A stretch of 64,000 nucleotides of DNA from Streptomyces luteolus (GTDB lineage: Bacteria > Actinomycetota > Actinomycetes > Streptomycetales > Streptomycetaceae): NCBI RefSeq assembly GCF_029968015.1, contig NZ_JASCIS010000012.1, forward strand, positions 62,001 through 126,000, read 5' to 3'. How positions within the stretch are numbered: the stretch's first letter is position 1; each line of letters opens with the position of its first letter. Made by a program: the position numbers and the translations under genes. The notes under the pieces are model-generated. The model made no database searches. It saw only the letters and a program-made list of their open reading frames with translations, and was not told where the DNA came from. This document shows, one piece after another, positions 58,784 through 64,000 of the stretch.

Positions 58784-58852
58784 TGCCAGCGACCACTGGC
58801 ACAGTGTGCGCACTACGTGAAACCTCGTTACCGACGGGTACCCAAAAGGTTT
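58784..58852 (+). promoter_or_regulatory. nested inverted repeats upstream of the aldehyde dehydrogenase gene
   Basis: TGCCAG-CGACCA-CTGGCA (58784-58801) and AAACCT...AGGTTT (58820-58852) enclosing TTACC-GAC-GGGTA. The latter core looks like a TetR-family operator. Both are within 90 bases of the ATG. Confidence 0.5.
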
Positions 58853-58874
58853 CCGGGGTCGTACGCTCACGCCC

Positions 58875-60554
58875 ATGACGGACTCGCAGGCCCCCGCCCA
58901 GGGCACGAACGACACGCAGGACGACACCCAGGATGACACCCAGGTCGACACGCACGGCACGAGCGACCTCGGCACCAACCCCGTCGCTCCGGCGCCCGCG
59001 GGCGCGCGTACCGCGGACGATGTGGTCACGCCGGAGCTGATCGCCCAGCTCACCCGTGACGTCGTCGGATCAGGGCGGACCGCCAACCACACGCCGTTCA
59101 CCGGCGAGAAGCTGGCCGACCTGCCCGAGTCGGCGACCGAGGACGTCGAGCGGGCCTTCGAGCGGGCCCGCGCCGCGCAGCGCGCCTGGGAGGCGACGCC
59201 AGTGCGCAAGCGCGCGGCGGTGCTGCTCCGCTTCCACGATCTGGTGCTGCAGCGGCAGGCCGAGGTCCTCGACCTGATCCAGCTGGAGACCGGCAAGGCC
59301 CGCCTGCACGCCCACGAGGAGGTGCAGGCCGTCGCGGTCGCCGCCCGGCACTACGGCCGCAAGGCCCCCTCGTACCTGCGCTCGCGCAGCCACACCGGGG
59401 CCGTGCCGACGCTCACCAAGGTCGTCGAGAACCGGGTGCCGCGCGGCGTCGTCGGCCAGATCGCGCCGTGGAACTACCCGTTCGAGCTGTCCGTCGGCGA
59501 CGCGCTCCCGGCGTTCGTGTCCGGCAACGCCGTCGTGATGAAGCCCGACACCGAGACCTGCCTGACCGCCCTGTGGGCCCGTGACCTGCTGATCGAGGCG
59601 GGGCTTCCGGCCGAGGTGTTCCAGGTCGTGCTCGGCGAAGGCCCGGTCGTGGGGCCGGAGTTGGTCAAGCACGCCGACTACGTCTCGTTCACCGGCTCCA
59701 CCCGCACCGGCCGCGAAGTCGCCCAGGGCGCCGCCGCCCGGCTCGTCGGCGTCTCCCTCGAACTCGGCGGCAAGAACGCCATGCTGGTCCTCCAGGACGC
59801 CGACGTGGACAAGGCCGCCGCCGGCGCCGTCCGCGCCTGCTTCTCCTCCGCGGGCCAACTCTGCATCTCCATCGAGCGGTTGTACGTCCACGAGTCGATC
59901 GCCGACGCGTTCGTGGCCCGCTTCGCCGCCCGTACCCGCGCGATGCGCCTCGGCACGTCTCTCGCGTACGGCGCGGACATGGGGTCCCTGGTCGGCGAGC
60001 GGCAGCTGGAGACCGTGAAGCGGCACGTCGAGGAGGCCGTGGCCAAGGGCGCCACGCTCGTCGCGGGCGGCACGGCCCGCCCCGACATCGGCCCGTACTT
60101 CTACGAGCCGACCATCCTCGACGGCGTCGAGGCCCCGATGGCCGTGTGCGCCGAGGAGACCTTCGGCCCGGTCGTCTCCGTCTACCGCTTCAGCGACGAG
60201 GACGAGGCGATCGAGCTCGCCAACTCCACGCCGTACGGACTGAATTCGTCGGTGTGGACGAAGGACGGCCGCCGCGGCCGCGCCGTCGCCGCCCGGCTGC
60301 GCACCGGCACGGTCAACGTCAACGAGGGCTACGCCCCGGCGTACGGCAGCGTCCAGTCCCCGATGGGCGGCATGAAGGACTCCGGCCTCGGCCGCCGGCA
60401 CGGCTCCGAGGGCATCCTCAAGTACACCGAGGCACAGACCGTGGCCACCCAGCGGATCATGCCGATGGCCCCGTCCTTCGGCATGGACGACGAGAAGTAC
60501 GCGGCGTTCATGAGCCGCAGCCTGCGCGCGATGAAGGCCTTCCGGCTGCGCTGA
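58875..60554 (+). CDS. gabD2: succinate-semialdehyde dehydrogenase, NADP-dependent
   Basis: A 559-residue aldehyde dehydrogenase: IAPWNYPFELSVGDALPAF, catalytic Glu in LELGGKNAML, catalytic Cys in SAGQLCISIERLY, EETFGPVVSVYRF. It resembles GabD2-type enzymes that oxidise succinate semialdehyde; substrate is inferred from family likeness. The first 30 or so residues are Asp/Thr-rich with DDTQ repeats (QDDTQDDTQVDTH). The GMC oxidoreductase follows 74 bases later. Confidence 0.88.
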   Translation: MTDSQAPAQGTNDTQDDTQDDTQVDTHGTSDLGTNPVAPAPAGARTADDVVTPELIAQLTRDVVGSGRTANHTPFTGEKLADLPESATEDVERAFERARAAQRAWEATPVRKRAAVLLRFHDLVLQRQAEVLDLIQLETGKARLHAHEEVQAVAVAARHYGRKAPSYLRSRSHTGAVPTLTKVVENRVPRGVVGQIAPWNYPFELSVGDALPAFVSGNAVVMKPDTETCLTALWARDLLIEAGLPAEVFQVVLGEGPVVGPELVKHADYVSFTGSTRTGREVAQGAAARLVGVSLELGGKNAMLVLQDADVDKAAAGAVRACFSSAGQLCISIERLYVHESIADAFVARFAARTRAMRLGTSLAYGADMGSLVGERQLETVKRHVEEAVAKGATLVAGGTARPDIGPYFYEPTILDGVEAPMAVCAEETFGPVVSVYRFSDEDEAIELANSTPYGLNSSVWTKDGRRGRAVAARLRTGTVNVNEGYAPAYGSVQSPMGGMKDSGLGRRHGSEGILKYTEAQTVATQRIMPMAPSFGMDDEKYAAFMSRSLRAMKAFRLR

Positions 60555-60563
60555 CCGCGTTCA

Positions 60564-60593
60564 GGGGCGCGGGGAACTGCGCGACCAGCCACT
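60564..60593 (-). repeat. dispersed repeat copy C (inverted)
   Basis: The complement of 30 of the 33 bases shared by copies A and B. It lies between the aldehyde dehydrogenase stop and the GMC oxidoreductase start, opposite in orientation to copies A and B. Confidence 0.9.
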
Positions 60594-60627
60594 CACAGCC
60601 CGCACACGCATCCAAGGAGAACGAGCG

Positions 60628-62415
60628 ATGGCGCTGGAGGACAGCGACGACTCCGCGTACGACTACGACGTTCTGGTCGTAGGGTCAGGCTTCGGCGGCA
60701 GCGTGTCCGCGCTGCGCCTGACCGAGAAGGGCTACCGCGTCGGCGTCCTGGAGGCCGGCCGCAGGTTCACGCGCTCCGAGCTGCCGAGGAACTCCTGGGA
60801 CCTGAAGAACTATCTGTGGGCCCCGGCGCTCGGCTTGTACGGCATCCAGCGCATCCATCTGCTCGGCAACGTGATGGTGCTCGCGGGCGCGGGCGTCGGC
60901 GGAGGTTCGCTCAACTACGCCAACACCTTGTACGTACCGCCCGCGCCGTTCTTCAACGACCCGCAGTGGCGCGACATCACGGACTGGCAGGAGGAGTTGA
61001 AGCCGTACTACGACCAGGCGCAGCGGATGCTCGGCGTGCGGCTCAACCCGACGATGACCCCCTCCGACGTCCATCTGAAGGCGACGGCCGAGGCGATGGG
61101 CGTCGGCGACTCCTTCCACATGGCGCCCGTCGGCGTCTTCTACGGCGACGGCGAGGACGCGACCGGCGAGGCGAAGGCGAAGCCGGGCGGTGAGGTCGCC
61201 GACCCGTACTTCGGCGGCGCGGGCCCCTCCCGCAAGGCCTGCACCGAGTGCGGCGAGTGCATGACGGGCTGCCGGCACGGCGCGAAGAACACCCTGAACG
61301 AGAACTACCTCCACCTCGCCGAGCAGGCGGGCGCGACCATCCACCCGATGACCTCGGTCGTCTCGGTCACCGAGGACTCCCGCGGCGGCTTCGCCGTGGC
61401 CACCCTGCCCACCGACAACAAGCGCAAGGGCAAGGGCCGCGTCTTCCGCGCGGAGCGCGTGGTGATCGCGGCGGGCACGTACGGCACGCAGACCCTCCTG
61501 CACCGTATGAAGGACAGCGGCCTGCTGCCGCACATCTCGGACCGGCTCGGCGATCTGACCCGCACCAACTCCGAGGCCCTGGTGGGCGCGCAGACCGACA
61601 ACCGCCGCTACAAGAAGCGGCACGGCGCCGCCAAGGTGGACTTCACGCAGGGCGTCGCGATCACGTCGTCCATCCACCCGGACGGCGACACCCACATCGA
61701 GCCGGTGCGCTACGGCAAGGGCTCGAACGCGATGGGCGGCATGACGGTCCTCCAAGTCCCGTACAGCTCAAGGCGGGTGGCCGCCTGGCTGGCCAACTGC
61801 GCCAAGCACCCTGTCCAGTCGCTGCGCTCGCTCTCCAACCGGCGCTGGTCGGAGCGGACCATCATCGGCCTGGTCATGCAGTCCCTGGACAACTCCCTGA
61901 CCACGTACCGCAAGGAAAAGGGCCTGGGAAAGGGCCTGTTGACGGCACGGCAGGGTCACGGCGCGCCCAACCCGAACCAGATACAGGCGGCCACCGAGGC
62001 GGCTTCGCTGCTCGCCAGGGAGATCAACGGCTTCGCCGGGTCCAACATCGGCGAGCTGATGGGTACCCCGCTGACCGCGCACTTCCTCGGCGGCTGCCCG
62101 ATCGGCGGCGACGCGTCGAGCGGCGTCATCGACCCGTACCACCGGCTCTTCGGCCACTCGGGCATCTCGGTCGTCGACGGCGCCGCGGTCTCGGCGAACC
62201 TCGGGGTGAATCCGTCCCTGACGATCACCGCACAGGCCGAGCGCGCCATGTCGTTCTGGCCGAACAAGGGCGAGGACGACCAGCGCCCCGCCCAGGGCCG
62301 GGCCTACCAGCGCCTCGCCGCGGTGGAGCCCAAGTCCCCGACAGTCCCCGCGGACGCCTTCGGCGCGCTGAAGCTGCCGTTCCTGGGGATGCCGACGGTG
62401 CCCCCGAAGAAGTAG
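60628..62415 (+). CDS. GMC-family oxidoreductase with ferredoxin-like Cys motif
   Basis: A 595-residue flavoprotein: FAD motif VLVVGSGFGGSVSALRL (residues 15-31), LEAGRRF, GAGVGGGSLNYANTLYVPP, GAAVSANLGVNPSLTITAQAERA. It resembles cholesterol-oxidase-like proteins. Residues 205-215 are C-TEC-GEC-MTGC (C205, C208, C211, C215), a CxxCxxCxxxC arrangement like a [4Fe-4S] site, followed by RHGAKNTLNENYL. Substrate unknown. ATG with AAGGAG upstream. A bidirectional terminator follows. Confidence 0.88.
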   Translation: MALEDSDDSAYDYDVLVVGSGFGGSVSALRLTEKGYRVGVLEAGRRFTRSELPRNSWDLKNYLWAPALGLYGIQRIHLLGNVMVLAGAGVGGGSLNYANTLYVPPAPFFNDPQWRDITDWQEELKPYYDQAQRMLGVRLNPTMTPSDVHLKATAEAMGVGDSFHMAPVGVFYGDGEDATGEAKAKPGGEVADPYFGGAGPSRKACTECGECMTGCRHGAKNTLNENYLHLAEQAGATIHPMTSVVSVTEDSRGGFAVATLPTDNKRKGKGRVFRAERVVIAAGTYGTQTLLHRMKDSGLLPHISDRLGDLTRTNSEALVGAQTDNRRYKKRHGAAKVDFTQGVAITSSIHPDGDTHIEPVRYGKGSNAMGGMTVLQVPYSSRRVAAWLANCAKHPVQSLRSLSNRRWSERTIIGLVMQSLDNSLTTYRKEKGLGKGLLTARQGHGAPNPNQIQAATEAASLLAREINGFAGSNIGELMGTPLTAHFLGGCPIGGDASSGVIDPYHRLFGHSGISVVDGAAVSANLGVNPSLTITAQAERAMSFWPNKGEDDQRPAQGRAYQRLAAVEPKSPTVPADAFGALKLPFLGMPTVPPKK

Positions 62416-62433
62416 CCCGGCTGCTTCCCGTAC

Positions 62434-62475
62434 GACAAGGGACCTGCACCCCCCTCCGAGTGCAGGTCCCTTGTC
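62434..62475. terminator. bidirectional terminator after the GMC oxidoreductase
   Basis: Perfect 16-bp arms (GACAAGGGACCTGCAC and its complement) and a 10-base loop between two convergent genes. Confidence 0.85.
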
Positions 62476-62497
62476 GCGTAAGGGAGTTGAGGTGCTG

Positions 62498-63484
62498 TTA
62501 CGCGGCCGCGCCCTCACTCCGGCGACGCTTGACGGCGAAGACGACACCGGCACCGGCGACGATCGTGATGCCGCCGATCAGGCCGATGGTCGGCAGCGCC
62601 GAGCTGGAGCCCGTCTCCGCGAGGCTGCCGGTGACCTCGGCGGCCTTGTCCTTGCTGGGCTTCTCCGCCGGAACCGGAACCTTGCCGCCTTCCTGCGGCT
62701 CGGTGCCGTCGGTCGGGGTGCCCGCGCCGACGATCCGGAACTTGTACGCGACCTGGCCGAAGCCGACGCACTCGGCGTCCTCGTCGCTGTACACGCTGCC
62801 GCCGAGCGAGAAGCCGACGCCGACCGGGGCGCTCTTCTTGACGTTCAGACGCAGCGGGATGTCGACCCGGTACTCGGGCTCAAGCGACTCGGTCCAGCCG
62901 ACGAAGCCGGCGGTGTGGCCGTCGGTGCCGATCCGCTCCCAGACACCGGTCTCCGGGTTGAGGGCCTGCAGCTCGACCTGGCGCGTCTTGAAGATGTTCT
63001 CGCCCTCCTTGTCGGCGGAGGCACCGGCGACGAAGAAGAGGTCCTTGACGGTGGTGTCGGAGTTGTTCGCGACCGTCATCTTGAACTTGTGCCAGCCGGA
63101 GCCCTTGGCGATCTTGCCGGGCAGGCCCTTGATGTCGACGTCGACCTTGGAGTCGACGCACTCACCGGGCTCGGTCGGCTCGTCGGTGGGCTCCTCCGTG
63201 GGCTCGTCGGTCGCCGACTCGGTCGGCTCCGGGGCGGTCTCGGAGGGGGTCGGCTTCTCGGTCGGCTCCCCGGTGGGCTCTTCCGTGGGCTCCTCGGACG
63301 GCTCGGTCGTCTCCGGCTCGCTCGGCGCGACGGTCGGGTCCTCGGTGGGCTCGGTCTCGGGGGCGCTGACGGTCGGGGACGGGTCCGTCGCCTCCGTCGC
63401 GAAGGCGGCCGGGGCCGCGAGCAGCGCGACCGGGGCTATGACTGCCGTAGCGGCCGCGGTGGCCATGACACGGCGAAGCTTCAT
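62498..63484 (-). CDS. exported cell-wall surface protein with LAXTG sorting signal
   Basis: A 328-residue protein: signal peptide (MKLRRVMATAAATAVIAPVA, cleavage near AAFA-TE), an acidic repeat region (EEPTEEPTGEPTEKPTPSE; EPTDEP), a middle domain with a Cys pair (GECVDSKVDV; DAECVGFGQV), and a C-terminal SLAETGSSSALPTIGLIGGI... helix and KRRR tail. LAETG matches the LAXTG motif used by class E sortases of Streptomyces. No sortase is in the window. ATG 63484 is chosen over the longer open frame. Confidence 0.9.
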   Translation of the reverse strand: MKLRRVMATAAATAVIAPVALLAAPAAFATEATDPSPTVSAPETEPTEDPTVAPSEPETTEPSEEPTEEPTGEPTEKPTPSETAPEPTESATDEPTEEPTDEPTEPGECVDSKVDVDIKGLPGKIAKGSGWHKFKMTVANNSDTTVKDLFFVAGASADKEGENIFKTRQVELQALNPETGVWERIGTDGHTAGFVGWTESLEPEYRVDIPLRLNVKKSAPVGVGFSLGGSVYSDEDAECVGFGQVAYKFRIVGAGTPTDGTEPQEGGKVPVPAEKPSKDKAAEVTGSLAETGSSSALPTIGLIGGITIVAGAGVVFAVKRRRSEGAAA

Positions 63485-64000
63485 GGAAGACCTCGGAAAG
63501 TCCGGCGTACCGCTGGTGCGGTACGGAGGTGGAGAGGCCTCCGCGGTGGGGCGCGGGAGTGGCCGTTGATACGCATGCATGACCTGTGAAGGGAGTGCAT
63601 GGTTGCATCACAACTCACAGAATCTTTATGTGACTTGGGTCACGGAGGGATCGGTGCCCGGGCACGGCGAAGGGCCCCGCAGAGTGCGAGCTGCGGGGCC
63701 CTTTGCTGACAGCACCGACGTCAGGGCAGCGTCGGTGCCGCGGGGCGGCGCCGGGGGGTGCGCCGCTGGTTTCGGGAGCCGGTCGGCGACCCGGCGCACA
63801 AGAGGCGCTTCAGTGGTCTCGACCAATGGCAATGGAGTTGTGGACCTCGGCACTGGGGAGGTGCCTCGTACGCATCGTGCTGGATGATCCGGGGCCCGCG
63901 CAACCGTTTCGGCCACTTCTGGCCAGTTGTCGAGCCGTCGGCCGGCTCCGGGCGTCCCCGGAGCCGACCAATCTTTCCCTCGTGACCGGGCTGCTGTCCC
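63485..64000. other. non-coding or unresolved region at the right edge
   Basis: The promoter of the surface-protein gene should lie at 63485-63620 on the minus strand. A hairpin follows at 63670. From 63705 to 64000 short ORFs exist on both strands (e.g. plus strand from 63826, and a minus-strand frame open from the edge to a stop at 63721), but codon bias is weak in all, so no gene is called. A gene may begin at the GTG at 63982 (VTGLLS..). Confidence 0.4.
63670..63704. terminator. terminator-like hairpin at the right edge
   Basis: AAGGGCCCCGCAG with CTGCGGGGCCCTT (13 bp) and an 8-base loop, T-run TTT on the plus strand. It is upstream of the surface-protein gene, so it may end a leftward gene lying beyond, or an upstream transcript. 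Confidence 0.55.

Noticed and set aside
63626..63916. Minus-strand ORF of 96 residues at the right edge.
   Set aside because: It runs through a terminator-like hairpin and has no domain or good RBS.
63826..64000. Plus-strand ORF from ATG 63826 to the edge (MAMELWTSALGRCLVRIVLD).
   Set aside because: Third-position GC is near the genome mean, not the coding level, and no RBS was seen. It could be a gene start, but the evidence is too thin.

Overview
The window is a high-GC, densely packed chromosomal segment that looks like the core chromosome of a Streptomyces. The reasons are strong G/C bias at third codon positions, many GTG starts, bldM with a sigma-BldN-type promoter, a WhiB-like protein, two CIRCE sites before groES, and a gene order that I recall (not searched) as matching S. 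coelicolor from the alpha operon through bldM, glpD and a serine/threonine kinase cluster. The species cannot be named. No prophage, integrase, IS element, CRISPR array, tRNA or rRNA gene was found.

Layout: (1) 1-13.4 kb: end of the spc operon and the alpha operon (rpsE, rpmD, rplO, secY, adk, map, infA, rpmJ, rpsM, rpsK, rpoA, rplQ, truA), then a membrane protein, a GT87-type glycosyltransferase, rplM-rpsI and glmM. (2) 13.4-23.1 kb: DUF389 membrane protein, coaA, glmS-acpS-nnr, alr, an alpha/beta hydrolase and tsaE; these supply amino sugar, D-alanine, CoA/holo-ACP and metabolite repair. (3) 23.1-31.7 kb: a small peptide gene behind an iron-box-like palindrome, an inactive-looking L,D-transpeptidase relative, tsaB-rimI-tsaD, a DGPF/ECF42 sigma pair, a methyltransferase and two tandem polysaccharide deacetylase lipoproteins. 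(4) 31.7-38.2 kb: a SEDS protein, groES-groEL, an SDR, a MOSC protein and a LysR regulator. (5) 38.2-43.7 kb: WhiB-like protein, bldM, an ECF sigma factor resembling ShbA, guaB and guaB3. (6) 43.7-48.3 kb: a nucleotide-sugar dehydrogenase lacking its catalytic Cys, glpD and a serine hydrolase. (7) 48.4-58.7 kb: five consecutive co-directional membrane Ser/Thr kinases, one clearly a pseudokinase. (8) 58.8-64 kb: an aldehyde dehydrogenase, a GMC oxidoreductase with a ferredoxin-like Cys motif, and a LAXTG-anchored surface protein.

The themes are translation and t6A modification, cell-wall precursor supply and remodelling, development (bldM, WhiB-like, sigma factors) and envelope signalling. The same neighbourhood (groES/EL, t6A genes, alr, glmS, guaB/guaB3, GMC oxidase) is, from memory, also conserved in mycobacteria.

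The least explained items are: the pseudokinase in the kinase cluster; a 177-bp inverted-repeat element between guaB and guaB3 that pairs better as minus-strand RNA; two enzymes with a Gly in place of the catalytic Cys; and five short tandem arrays that sit on or directly beside stop codons between 15.8 and 23.7 kb.
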